Part shown: in pieces, positions 1 through 8,501 of the stretch
Numbering within the stretch: the stretch's first letter is position 1
Layout of the letters: each line of letters opens with the position of its first letter
Assembly: GCF_025950235.1 (NCBI RefSeq)
Contig: NZ_JAPDDT010000003.1
Coordinates: forward strand, 62,001 to 126,000
Direction of reading: 5' to 3'
DNA: 64,000 bases
Origin: Luteolibacter arcticus
Lineage (GTDB): Bacteria; Verrucomicrobiota; Verrucomicrobiia; Verrucomicrobiales; Akkermansiaceae
Made by a program: the position numbers and the translations under genes
Notes under the pieces: generated by a model
Seen by the model: the letters and a program-made list of their open reading frames with translations, nothing else
The model's database searches: none
What the model was told of the DNA's origin: nothing

Positions 1-2
1 GC

Positions 3-164
3 TGGGCGCAGGTGATGCTGAAGTTCGTGGTCTCCCACCCCGCCATGACCTGCGCGATCCCGGCCACGTCAAAGGTGGCACACCTCCGCGACAACATGAA
101 GGCCGGCATTGGCACGATGCCGGACGAAGCGATGCGGAAGCGGATCGCGGCGGAGGTCACCTGA
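3..164 (+). CDS. Aldo/keto reductase, C-terminal fragment (cut by window edge)
   Basis: The first frame open at the window edge encodes the last 53 residues of a protein and stops at TGA 162-164. It contains the stretch HPAMTCAIPATSK followed by VAHLRDNMKAGIG and MPDEAMRKRIA. This is the usual end of NADPH-dependent aldo/keto reductases, where the IPGTSK-like loop binds the cofactor phosphate and the N-A-G-LPD helix follows. The start lies outside the window, so length and export signal cannot be judged. The family call is firm for so short a piece; the substrate is unknown. Confidence 0.75.
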   Translation, partial: WAQVMLKFVVSHPAMTCAIPATSKVAHLRDNMKAGIGTMPDEAMRKRIAAEVT

Positions 165-188
165 GCGCTCCGCCCGATAAAGCCGAAG

Positions 189-349
189 GCCCTCGGACTG
201 CTGCGATTTTTTCGCAGCTCTCGAATGAATCTAACGGCCGGCCACTCGCAAAAGGATTGAGGCGATCCCGGAGGATCGCCTCATCGCACCAAAGCACCCA
301 GCCGCACCCTCCACTCAAAAGCTGCGAACAATCGCAGCAGTCCGAGGGC
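189..349. repeat. Nested palindromic element with about 30-bp terminal inverted repeats
   Basis: The arms at 189-219 and 320-349 are inverted copies over about 30 bases; they differ only around the short T-run in the left arm. At the centre is a perfect 10-bp hairpin, 259-268 against 273-282, with a 4-base loop. The whole 161-base unit is therefore symmetric about position 270. It encodes no convincing protein; a minus-strand frame of 68 codons crosses it without family resemblance. The structure suggests a MITE- or REP-type element, and it could also act as a bidirectional terminator between the reductase and htpG. Confidence 0.7.
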
Positions 350-385
350 GGCGCAGCGGCCACAACTTGGTGCCGCCTATAGGCC

Positions 386-2230
386 TCACCCCATCGCCTT
401 CTCCATCAGCGCATTCATCCGCTTGACCGTCTCGCGCGCATCATCGAGCAATCCCGCAGCAATCAGGGCGTTGTCGAAAAGCTGGCCGGCCACGAGCTTC
501 GCCAGCTCCGGATTCGTCTCGCTGGTCTCGGCGAGCTTCTTCACCAGCGGGTGGCGCGGGTTGATCTCCAGCTCGACCTTCACCTCATCCTGGAAGTTCT
601 CGTCCATCGCCTTCATCATCCGGCGCATCTGTGGCGTCATGCCGTCCTGCGGCACCAGCGCGATCACCGGGCTGTCCACGAGGCGCTTGCCGCTGGCGAC
701 GCTGGTGACCTTGCCGCCAAGTTCCTCCTTGAGAAACGCGCACAGCTTCTCGGTCGCCTCCGCGCCAAGGGCATCGCCTTCACTCTCGCTGTCATCCAGC
801 TCCAGGCCGGCGTGACTGATCGAGACGAGCTTCTTGCCTTCGAACTCGCCGAGCGACTCGACCACATATTCGTCCACCGGATCGGTGAAGTACACGACCT
901 CCAGACCGCGCGCCTTGAACGCCTCGATATACGGGCTGGTCTCAAGCTGCGCCCGGCTCGCACCGACGATGTAGTAAATCTTGTCCTGACCATCCTTCGC
1001 ACGGGTGACGTAGTCGGCAAAGCTGGAGAGCTTGCCGTCCTCCGTCATCGAGGACTCGAAGCGCAGCAGCTTCGCGAGGCTTTCCTTGTTCGCATAGTCG
1101 GTGGCCACGCCCTCCTTAAAGAAGCGGTCGAACTTCCGGTAGAAGGCCTGGTACTTCTCAGGGTCCGCCTCGGCTTCTTTCTCGAACATCTTCACCATGC
1201 GCTTGGAGATCACGCTGCCGAGCTTCCGCACCAACGCGCTGTCCTGCATGGTCTCGCGCGAAATATTCAGCGGCAGGTCGGCGCTATCGATCACGCCCTT
1301 CAGGAATCGCATCCACTCCGGCAGCAGGCCCTTCGGCGCGGGATCAATGAGCACCTTCTTGCAATACAGCGCCACGGCCGGCTCGGTCTTCTGCATGCCC
1401 CAGCGCTCCATGTTTTCATCGGGCACGAAGATCAGCGCATTGATCGCCAGCGGTGCATCCGCAGTGAAATGCAGGCGGTAGGCGGGATCATTGTAGGCGT
1501 GGCAGGCGAACTCGAAGAAGGCCTTGTATTCCGCCTCCGTGATGTCGGCCTTGTTCTTCAGCCACAGTGCCTCGACCTTGTTGACGCGCTCGCCATTCAG
1601 GAGAATCGGGAAGCCGACGAAATTGCTGTAACGCTCGATGAGGTGCTTAACCCGAGCCTCCTCGGCATACTCGGCGTGCTCCTCCTTCAGGTGAAGCACG
1701 AGCTTCACGCCGCGCTCAAGTCCGCTTGCTTCCTCGATCGAGTAGCCGCTGACGCCGTCGCTGGTCCACAGCAGGTCCTCGCCATTCTCGCGCCACGAGC
1801 GGGTGAAAACCTCCACCTTGTCCGCGACCATGAAGGCCGAGTAGAAGCCCACGCCGAACTGGCCGATCATGTTCGCCGGGGAGTTCCCGCTTTCCTTCAT
1901 CGCGGTGAGGAAGGCCTTGGTGCCCGAGTGGGCGATGGTGCCCAGATTCTCCACCAGCTCGCCGCGGGTCATGCCGATGCCGCGGTCGGCGATCGTCACG
2001 GTGCGGGCCTCGGTGTCGGTGGTGATGTGGATCTCCAGCGGCAGCGCGGCATCGTGGATGTCCTTCTCCGTGCCCTGGAGATGGCGCAGCTTCTCCATCG
2101 AGTCCGAGGCATTCGACACCAGTTCGCGGAGGAAAATCTCGCGGTCGGTGTAGAGCGAGTGGACGACGAGGTCGAGGAGCTGCTTGATTTCAGCTTGGAA
2201 GGAGTGCGTTTCGAGAGTGGCTTCGCTCAT
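386..2230 (-). CDS. htpG: Molecular chaperone HtpG (bacterial Hsp90)
   Basis: ATP-dependent cytosolic chaperone of the Hsp90 family, 614 residues from the start chosen here, close to the usual 620-630. The GHKL ATPase motifs are in order near the N-terminus: ELVSNASD, then DRGIGMTRGEL with the GTIAHSGTKAF lid, then IGQFGVGFYSAF. The middle domain has the expected NISRETMQ segment, and the end matches the dimerisation domain. The frame is open 44 codons further upstream, but that extension is unlike any Hsp90; the start giving MSEATLETHSF is therefore preferred. It is divergent from the glycogen synthase gene and appears monocistronic. Confidence 0.97.
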   Translation of the reverse strand: MSEATLETHSFQAEIKQLLDLVVHSLYTDREIFLRELVSNASDSMEKLRHLQGTEKDIHDAALPLEIHITTDTEARTVTIADRGIGMTRGELVENLGTIAHSGTKAFLTAMKESGNSPANMIGQFGVGFYSAFMVADKVEVFTRSWRENGEDLLWTSDGVSGYSIEEASGLERGVKLVLHLKEEHAEYAEEARVKHLIERYSNFVGFPILLNGERVNKVEALWLKNKADITEAEYKAFFEFACHAYNDPAYRLHFTADAPLAINALIFVPDENMERWGMQKTEPAVALYCKKVLIDPAPKGLLPEWMRFLKGVIDSADLPLNISRETMQDSALVRKLGSVISKRMVKMFEKEAEADPEKYQAFYRKFDRFFKEGVATDYANKESLAKLLRFESSMTEDGKLSSFADYVTRAKDGQDKIYYIVGASRAQLETSPYIEAFKARGLEVVYFTDPVDEYVVESLGEFEGKKLVSISHAGLELDDSESEGDALGAEATEKLCAFLKEELGGKVTSVASGKRLVDSPVIALVPQDGMTPQMRRMMKAMDENFQDEVKVELEINPRHPLVKKLAETSETNPELAKLVAGQLFDNALIAAGLLDDARETVKRMNALMEKAMG

Positions 2231-2541
2231 TGGGAGAGTGGTTTGGGGCCGCGAAAATAGCGGGCGAATCCCGCCTGTCAAAGGGCGAGAGCGACCGTCG
2301 GAGAGACATTTTTCGACCGCGACTGGACGCGAATGGACGTCAGTTTCCAGAACCCAGCTCACGAACTTCCCGGTCGATCACGGGCACCCCACCCGAAATC
2401 CTCATTTTCCCAAGCTCTCATTCGCGTTCATTGGCGTCCATTCGCGGTTTCCCACCCGCATAAATTCTTTTGTGGTGCCATCACGCATCCTTGCTTTGGT
2501 GCAGGCGAAGCGCCTAAAAAATCGGGAAACCCGGAATAGCC
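2231..2541. other. Divergent intergenic region with interspersed inverted repeat
   Basis: No gene is seen. The region must hold the promoters for htpG (leftward) and the glycogen synthase (rightward). A perfect 12-base inverted repeat, CGCGAATGGACG at 2328-2339 and its complement at 2435-2446, is present. The right side also holds two direct copies of CATTCGCG, at 2419-2426 and 2439-2446. No CIRCE heat-shock operator was recognised. Confidence 0.5.
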
Positions 2542-4038
2542 ATGTCAGAAAACCCGCCCCGCCGCCCCCGCATCCTCGTCGTCACCCCGGAGATCACCTA
2601 CCTGCCGGAGGGGATGGGAAACCTCGCCCAGCGCATGTGCGCGAAGGCTGGCGGCCTCGCCGACGTCTCAGCCTCGCTGGTCAAGGCCCTCTACGACCAA
2701 GGCGCCGACGTCCACGTCGCGCTGCCAAATTACCGCCGGATGTTCCACCAGGATGTCGCCAGCGTCTTCGACAATGAGTTCCAGAAAGTCAGCAGCGCCC
2801 TGCCGGAGCAGCGCATTCACCTCGCCCAAGACCGCGTCTTTTACCACCGCTCCAGCGTCTATGGCGCGGAGAATCACCTGATCGCCCTGGCCTTCCAGCG
2901 CGAGGTGATCAACCACACGCTTCCGCAGGTGCGGCCGGACTTGATCCACTGCAATGACTGGATGACCGGCCTCATCCCCGCGGTGGCGAAGCAATACGGG
3001 ATCAAATCGCTCTTCACCGTCCACAACATCCATTCCGAGCACCTCGCTCTCGCCCAGATCGAGGACCGCGGAATCGATGCCGCCGCATTCTGGCAGCACT
3101 GCTACTTCCGCCGCGCGCCATGGAACTACGAGGAAAGCCGCGCCAACAATCCCGTGGACCTGCTGACTACCGGCATCCTCTCCGCCGACCACGTGAACAC
3201 CGTCAGCCCGACCTTCCTCGAGGAGATCGTCCACGGCAGCCACCACTTCATCCCGGATGCGATCCGCAACCAGCTCCGGGACAAGTATCGCGACGGCCGC
3301 GCCACCGGCATCCTGAATGCACCCGACCCGGTCTTCGACCCCGCGTCCGACCCCTACCTGAAGAGCCACTTCACAGCGGCTACCCATGCCGAGGGTAAGC
3401 GCCTGAACAAGCTGGAACTCCAGGAGCGGCTCGGCCTGATGGGCGATCCGGATGTGCCGCTGTTCTTCTGGCCCTCGCGCCTCGATCCCGTGCAGAAGGG
3501 CTGCCAACTCCTCGGCGAGATCCTTCACGACATCGTCACCCGCCATCGCCTCCAGATCGCGATTGTCGCCAGCGGAGCCTACAAGAACCACTTCCACGAC
3601 ATCGTGAACCGGCATCGCTTCCACGATCGCGTGGCGGTGCGGGACTTCGATGAAGGGATCTCGCACCTCGGCTACGCGGCCAGCGATTTCATCTTCATGC
3701 CCTCGTCCTTCGAGCCCTGCGGCCTGCCCCAGATGATCGCGCCGAAGTATGGCAGCCTGACCCTCGCCCACGACACCGGCGGCCTGCACGACACCGTCGA
3801 TCCCTTCAATGCCGAAGCTGATAGCGGCAATGGCTTCCTCTTCCAGCACTTCAATGGCGACGGCCTGCGCTGGGCGGTGAATGAGGCGATGACCTTCTAC
3901 CACGGCGGCGCCGAGCACCGCGCCCATCACCTCGCCCGCATCATGAAGGAATCCGCAGCCCGCTTCAATCACGAGGCCACCGCCGCGGCCTACATCAAGC
4001 GCTACGAACAGATGCTGGAGACCGAGGTGACGGCGTGA
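2542..4038 (+). CDS. glgA: Glycogen/starch synthase (GT5 family)
   Basis: 498-residue GT-B glycosyltransferase that transfers glucose from a nucleotide sugar to growing alpha-1,4-glucan. The N-terminal starch synthase catalytic domain shows AKAGGLADVSASL, the counterpart of the KxGGLADV nucleotide-sugar motif, and later HCNDWMTGL. The C-terminal glycosyltransferase half has SSFEPCGLPQM and HDTGGLHDTV, matching the EPCGL acceptor/nucleotide motif. The lysine-to-alanine-glycine context differs from the canonical KVGGL, so donor preference (ADP- or UDP-glucose) is open. The start is the first ATG after an upstream stop. It stands alone between htpG and a minus-strand gene. Confidence 0.88.
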   Translation: MSENPPRRPRILVVTPEITYLPEGMGNLAQRMCAKAGGLADVSASLVKALYDQGADVHVALPNYRRMFHQDVASVFDNEFQKVSSALPEQRIHLAQDRVFYHRSSVYGAENHLIALAFQREVINHTLPQVRPDLIHCNDWMTGLIPAVAKQYGIKSLFTVHNIHSEHLALAQIEDRGIDAAAFWQHCYFRRAPWNYEESRANNPVDLLTTGILSADHVNTVSPTFLEEIVHGSHHFIPDAIRNQLRDKYRDGRATGILNAPDPVFDPASDPYLKSHFTAATHAEGKRLNKLELQERLGLMGDPDVPLFFWPSRLDPVQKGCQLLGEILHDIVTRHRLQIAIVASGAYKNHFHDIVNRHRFHDRVAVRDFDEGISHLGYAASDFIFMPSSFEPCGLPQMIAPKYGSLTLAHDTGGLHDTVDPFNAEADSGNGFLFQHFNGDGLRWAVNEAMTFYHGGAEHRAHHLARIMKESAARFNHEATAAAYIKRYEQMLETEVTA

Positions 4039-4427
4039 AGGTGGGAGCGCGCCCCCGCTGGGAACGCGGAGCCTCCGTCCCGCAGAAGCGAGCTTTCAGG
4101 CGGACATCCACGCACGAGCCCGTGTGGAGATTCGAAGCATATTCTTTGTCCCAATGGGACGACTCATAAAAGCCCGGCACAGAGTGCCGGGTAGCATGCC
4201 CAAGGCCATCGCGTCACAACGTGACGCCTTATGCTTCTGGCGGCGGGTTGGTGAGCAACCGGCTCACATAGGCATCGATGAGCCGTCCGCTCTCTCCGAT
4301 CCCGCCAACCTAAACGGGCGCATCCTCCGACCTGATCATGCTCAGCGATGGCTTGGTCTGACAGGGTGCGATGGGGGTGGTTCATTAGACTGCCGGACCA
4401 TGGTCAGCGGCGGAAGAAGGCAAGTGC
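4039..4427. other. Intergenic region with palindromic repeat
   Basis: No gene is supported. The clearest structure is a perfect 8-bp hairpin, CCCGGCAC at 4173-4180 and GTGCCGGG at 4184-4191 with an AGA loop, flanked by CCAATGGGACGACTCATAAA-type sequence. It resembles an interspersed REP-like unit rather than a terminator because no T-run follows. Short open frames on both strands here have no family features. Confidence 0.4.
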
Positions 4428-5024
4428 TCACGCCCGAATCGGGATGCCGAGTGATCCGGCGATACGCTGCAGCCGCGGGAGGAAATGTTCGTTCGAGTCC
4501 GAAAGCGCTTCAGCCATCTTCGCTTCCGCCTCTGAGGGCAACCCCGCGAGATGAAAGGCGGCGGCCGCCTTGAAGTAGGTCTTCTCTTTCTCGAACTCTC
4601 TCGCCAATCCCTCGAAGGAATCCATCCTCTCCAACCATGGCATTCCATGATCCGCAAGCTCGGCAAATAGCTCGTCCGCCAAAGTATCGGGCGGCATCAA
4701 CGGCGTGACCTTCCACCAGTGGTCTTGTCCCCCCGGACGGAGTTGGCCGATCCGTGCACGGGGCGAGCAGTCATACTCCTTGAGCTTCCCTTTCAATGGG
4801 CTCTCGCCGAGTGCCTGGCGGAGTTCCTCTACGAACACCCCGAGATTCAAAGTGACTCTTGCGTCGTCGGCGGTATTCCAACTTGAGAGCTGGAGGTTGA
4901 TCACCTGAGGCCACTTCGATGCCCTCACCCAGGTGCTGCCGTCTTTGCGGAAACCCAGGCCTTTCAGGTGCAGTGCGTGCAGCGCCGAGATGGCTTCCTT
5001 GATGACGTTCTGAGCGGTAGGCAT
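4428..5024 (-). CDS. DUF4304 domain protein
   Basis: 198-residue cytosolic protein of unknown function. The N-terminal half carries the DUF4304 pattern: LKGLGFRKDGSTWVR, then VINLQLSSWNTADDARVTLNLGVF, then a W-rich strand (DHWWKVTP). The C-terminal helix-rich part (EKEKTYFKAAAAFHLAGLPSE onward) is not typed. The ATG at 5024 is used; a GTG seven codons upstream is the alternative. DUF4304 proteins are often found near immunity-type or SUKH genes, but no toxin is seen beside it, so a function is not proposed. Confidence 0.7.
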   Translation of the reverse strand: MPTAQNVIKEAISALHALHLKGLGFRKDGSTWVRASKWPQVINLQLSSWNTADDARVTLNLGVFVEELRQALGESPLKGKLKEYDCSPRARIGQLRPGGQDHWWKVTPLMPPDTLADELFAELADHGMPWLERMDSFEGLAREFEKEKTYFKAAAAFHLAGLPSEAEAKMAEALSDSNEHFLPRLQRIAGSLGIPIRA

Positions 5025-5306
5025 GATTCTCACGAGAATCAGCACCGTACGCCCAAGGGCAAGTAAGGATCTCCGGTCAATCGAGATTACGAATGCCTGT
5101 CGCTGGAAGCTTCACCAAAACCGATGATCCCCCCAAAACTCACGATGACCGCCTGACGTCGTTTCATGCCACACTCCGTGATAACGCCTATGAACCTCAG
5201 CTTCACGTTGCCCCTGGAATGGGTTAGAGAATCCGCGGACCGCCAGCCCTCGCCACAACCGCCGAGGCCCGGCCCCGACACTGCGCTCCCCTTCCCCCCA
5301 CCCGCC

Positions 5307-7037
5307 ATGAGCAGCCGCCTCCAATTCACCGCCGACGACGGCGCCTGCCTCCACTACAAGACCTGGAACGTGCAGGGAGCCACCCGCGCACTCGTGCTGA
5401 TTCACCGCGGCCACGAGCACGCCGATCGCTGGGACCCGGTGATCCCGTCGCTGGAAATGCCGGACACCGCGATCTACGCGTGGGAGGCCCGCGGCCATGG
5501 GCAATCCGAAGGACGACGCGGCCACGCGACCGGCTTCATGCAGTATGTGCGTGATCTGGATACCTTCTTCCGCCACTTGCAGGCGGCCCACGGCCTGACC
5601 CCGGAGCGCACCGTGGTGGTCGCGCATAGCGTGGGCGCGGTCATCGCCGCGGCATGGGTGCATGATTTCGCTCCGCGGATCGCCGGGTTGGTGCTGGCAA
5701 CGCCGGCCTTCCACGTGAACCTGATCGTGCCCGGCGCGCTCACGAACATCCGCCTGCTGCAAAAGCTCAAGCCCGACGCCACGATCAAGAGCTACGTCCG
5801 CGGCCCATGGCTCACGCGGGATTCGCAGGCGGCCGCGACCTACGATGCCGACACCGCGATCTCGAAGGACATCTCCGCCAAGATCCTAGTCGAGCTCTTC
5901 GACACCGGCAAGCGGGTCATCGCCGACGCCGCAGTGATGGACCGGCCGCTGCTGCTCTTCTCCGCCGGTGCCGACCGGGTGGTGAAGCGGGGCGCGATCG
6001 ACACCTTCTACGAGACTTATGGTAGCGAGCAAAAGGTCCACCTCACGCTGAAGGACGCCCGCCACGCGATCTTCCACGACCTCTGCCGCGAGGAAGTCAC
6101 CGGCGCGATCCGGCGCTTTGCGGATCGATGCTTTGAGAAGGCCACGCCGCCGCAGTTGGAAGCAGACCTATCCCATCCGGTCACGAATGCGGAATACGCG
6201 GCGCTGCAGAGGCCGCGGCCGTCGCCCTCGCTCGGCGGGCTGTCGTTCTCAGCGCAGCGCGCCCTGTTAGGCAGCCTCGGCAAGCTCAGCAAGGGCATCC
6301 GCATCGGTCACGCCACCGGCTTCGACTCCGGCGAATCGCTCGACTACGTTTATGAGAATCAGGCGCGCGGAGGCCTCGGCATCGGCAAGCTCATCGACCG
6401 AGGCTACCTCGACGCCATCGGCTGGCGCGGCATCCGCCAACGCCGCCAGTGCCTCAACCAAGCGCTGCGCTTCGCCCTCGCGAAGGTCCGCGAAGATCGA
6501 CTGCCACTGGAACTGATGGACATCGCCGGCGGCGCGGGACGCTACCTGTTAGACATCCTCGACGACCCCGAAGCCGGCCCCGGCCTGCATGTGCTGTGCC
6601 GGGACTGGAGCCAGTCCGCGCTTGAGACCGGCCGTGCCGCGGCCAGTGCGCGCCTGTTGAAAAACCGCATCGACCATGTCCGCGCCGATGCCTTCGATGA
6701 AAGTTCGCTCGCCAGCGTCGAGCCCAAGCCCTCGGTGGCTGTGGTCTCCGGCCTCTATGAACTCTTCCCGGAGAATGACCGGCTCCAGCTTTCGCTGCGC
6801 GGCCTCCACTCCGCAGTGGCCCCCGGTGGCTGGCTGATCTACACCGGCCAACCGTGGCACCCGCAGGTGGAAATGATCGCCCGCACGCTGACCAACCGCG
6901 ACGGCCGCTTCTGGGTGATGCGCCGCCGACCGCAGGGAGAAATGGACGCGCTGGTCGAGGCCGCGGGTTTCCGCAAGGAGAAGCAATGGATCGATGACTT
7001 CGGCATCTTCACCGTGAGCATCGCCCGCCGACCATGA
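5307..7037 (+). CDS. ynbC: Bifunctional alpha/beta hydrolase / SAM methyltransferase (YnbC-like)
   Basis: 576 residues in two domains. Residues 1-300 are a serine-hydrolase fold of the monoacylglycerol lipase type: HRGHEHADRW oxyanion loop, nucleophile Ser108 in AHSVGA, and a late histidine in DARHAIFHD. Residues about 340-575 are a class I methyltransferase with the glycine-rich SAM loop MDIAGGAGRY near 405 and a conserved C-terminal SGLYELF strand. The pairing matches E. coli YnbC, a presumed phospholipid-related enzyme. The start at MSSRLQF is preferred; the frame is open 47 codons upstream but that part is proline-rich and unlike the family. Its stop overlaps the start of the ynbD-like gene (ATGA), so the two are translationally coupled. 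Confidence 0.85.
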   Translation: MSSRLQFTADDGACLHYKTWNVQGATRALVLIHRGHEHADRWDPVIPSLEMPDTAIYAWEARGHGQSEGRRGHATGFMQYVRDLDTFFRHLQAAHGLTPERTVVVAHSVGAVIAAAWVHDFAPRIAGLVLATPAFHVNLIVPGALTNIRLLQKLKPDATIKSYVRGPWLTRDSQAAATYDADTAISKDISAKILVELFDTGKRVIADAAVMDRPLLLFSAGADRVVKRGAIDTFYETYGSEQKVHLTLKDARHAIFHDLCREEVTGAIRRFADRCFEKATPPQLEADLSHPVTNAEYAALQRPRPSPSLGGLSFSAQRALLGSLGKLSKGIRIGHATGFDSGESLDYVYENQARGGLGIGKLIDRGYLDAIGWRGIRQRRQCLNQALRFALAKVREDRLPLELMDIAGGAGRYLLDILDDPEAGPGLHVLCRDWSQSALETGRAAASARLLKNRIDHVRADAFDESSLASVEPKPSVAVVSGLYELFPENDRLQLSLRGLHSAVAPGGWLIYTGQPWHPQVEMIARTLTNRDGRFWVMRRRPQGEMDALVEAAGFRKEKQWIDDFGIFTVSIARRP

Positions 7038-8293
7038 ATCGCTCACCTCGTGAATCCGGCCTGCTGTGGCCCGCGCTGTGGCGACTGGCGCTGGCAGGCG
7101 GGATGTTCATACTGGTCTATGGCTTCTGCAATACCTTCACCTCCACGCGCCCCAATGTCGGCACGTGGTTCTGGGAATGGGAGCGCCACATCCCCTTCGT
7201 GAAGGAAATGGTGATCCCCTACTGGTCGCTGGATCTCTTCTTTGTCGGCGCGTTCTTCGTGTGCTCTAGCAAGGCGGAACTGAACCTGCTGACCAAGCGG
7301 CTGCTTGCGGTCGTCGTGGCGAGCGGGCTCTGCTTCCTGCTCTTCCCGCTGAAGATGGGCTTCGACCGGCCCGTGCCCTCCGGCTGGACCGCCCCGCTCT
7401 TCCACGCGCTGTATGCGAATGACATGCCCTTCAATCTCGCGCCGTCGCTGCACATCAGCCTGCGATCGCTGGTGTGGTTCGTCTATGGCGCGCATCTAAC
7501 AGGCCTGACGCGGAAGATCACCAAGGTCTGGTTCATGCTGATCAGCCTCTCCACGCTGCTCGTCTGGCAGCACCACGTCATCGACGTGGCCACCGGCTTC
7601 ATGATGGGTTGGTTGATCGCCGCGTTGATCCCGGACCCGCGTTTCAAGACCCAGCGGACACCATCGCCCAAGCTTGCGCTCCGCTACGGGGCCGGCGCGC
7701 TTGCCTGTGCAGCGTTGGCATTCCTGTGGTTCGGCTTTGCCTGGCCGGCACTGTCGCTAGCCATCGTTTCGATCGCCTACACCACCGGTTTGTCGCGGGT
7801 GTTAGGAAAGGAGAATGGCACGCTCTCGCCCGCTGCCGAGTGGTGCCTCATGCCGGTGCTGCTGGTGGCAGGGATCTATCAGCGGCGGTGGCTGCGGCGT
7901 GAGCCAGCATGGTGCGAGATCGCACCGGGGGTCATGTTCGGGCGAAAGCTGACCGGCCGCGAGGCGAAGGGCCTGCTCGCCGGGGGGCCACTGGCGGTGC
8001 TCGACCTGACCGCGGAGTCGAATGCCCCGACGGTCTTCCGCGAACAAGCCCTCTACCGTAGCCTGCCACTGCTGGATCTGGTGAAACCGGCGGACGCGGA
8101 CATCGCGAAAGCCATCGCCTTCATCCGCGAGCAGCAACCGCAGCGGCGGGTGTATGTCCACTGCCAACTCGGCTTGCAGCGCTCCGCCCTGATCATCGCC
8201 CACTGGCTCTTGGAAAGCGGCGGAGCTGGAGACATCGACGGAGCGAAGGCCCTCGTCCGCACCCGCTTGCCGGAGGCCATCCTCTCACGCTGA
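7034..8293 (+). CDS. ynbD: PAP2 / dual-specificity phosphatase membrane protein (YnbD-like)
   Basis: 419 residues. The N-terminal two thirds are a polytopic PAP2-type phosphatase with PSLHISLRS near residue 137 and HHVIDVATGF near 180, the usual PAP2 histidine motifs. After the last membrane helices, a cytosolic dual-specificity phosphatase domain ends the protein with HCQLGLQRS near residue 375, the HCx5R-type active loop with catalytic cysteine. This fusion is the hallmark of YnbD. It is coupled to the upstream ynbC-like gene. The two other members of the E. coli ynb operon (CDP-alcohol phosphatidyltransferase ynbA, CDP-diglyceride synthase ynbB) are not in the window. Confidence 0.85.
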   Translation: MNRSPRESGLLWPALWRLALAGGMFILVYGFCNTFTSTRPNVGTWFWEWERHIPFVKEMVIPYWSLDLFFVGAFFVCSSKAELNLLTKRLLAVVVASGLCFLLFPLKMGFDRPVPSGWTAPLFHALYANDMPFNLAPSLHISLRSLVWFVYGAHLTGLTRKITKVWFMLISLSTLLVWQHHVIDVATGFMMGWLIAALIPDPRFKTQRTPSPKLALRYGAGALACAALAFLWFGFAWPALSLAIVSIAYTTGLSRVLGKENGTLSPAAEWCLMPVLLVAGIYQRRWLRREPAWCEIAPGVMFGRKLTGREAKGLLAGGPLAVLDLTAESNAPTVFREQALYRSLPLLDLVKPADADIAKAIAFIREQQPQRRVYVHCQLGLQRSALIIAHWLLESGGAGDIDGAKALVRTRLPEAILSR

Positions 8294-8501
8294 CAGACTC
8301 TCACGCATCGAGTGAAAGTGTAAGTAGTCCCGGCTTTAGCCGGACTGAACGAGGATAGCGCCTGCATCTCCAGTGCCCGGCTGAAGCCATCAGGGACCGT
8401 TCAGCGGGCCAGCGGCCCGCGCTCCCAGCGGAGCGGGGCCGTTCTGTCACGAGGACGGACATTGCCGCCGCACCGCCGGGACGCTATGGAGTGAGCCAGC
8501 C
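8294..8501. other. Spacer with GC-rich hairpins
   Basis: No gene is seen. The sequence AGTCCCGGCTTTAGCCGGAC near 8327 forms an imperfect hairpin that may end the ynbCD transcript. A further GC-rich inverted segment (GGGCCAGCGGCCC near 8406) follows. A promoter for the phosphoesterase must lie here but none is clear. Confidence 0.35.

Noticed and set aside
157..363. 68-codon minus-strand frame across the palindromic element
   Set aside because: It lies wholly within the nested inverted repeat and shows no domain or ribosome site.
551..2260. 569-codon plus-strand frame over htpG
   Set aside because: Antisense shadow of htpG; composition is of shadow type and no family motif is present.
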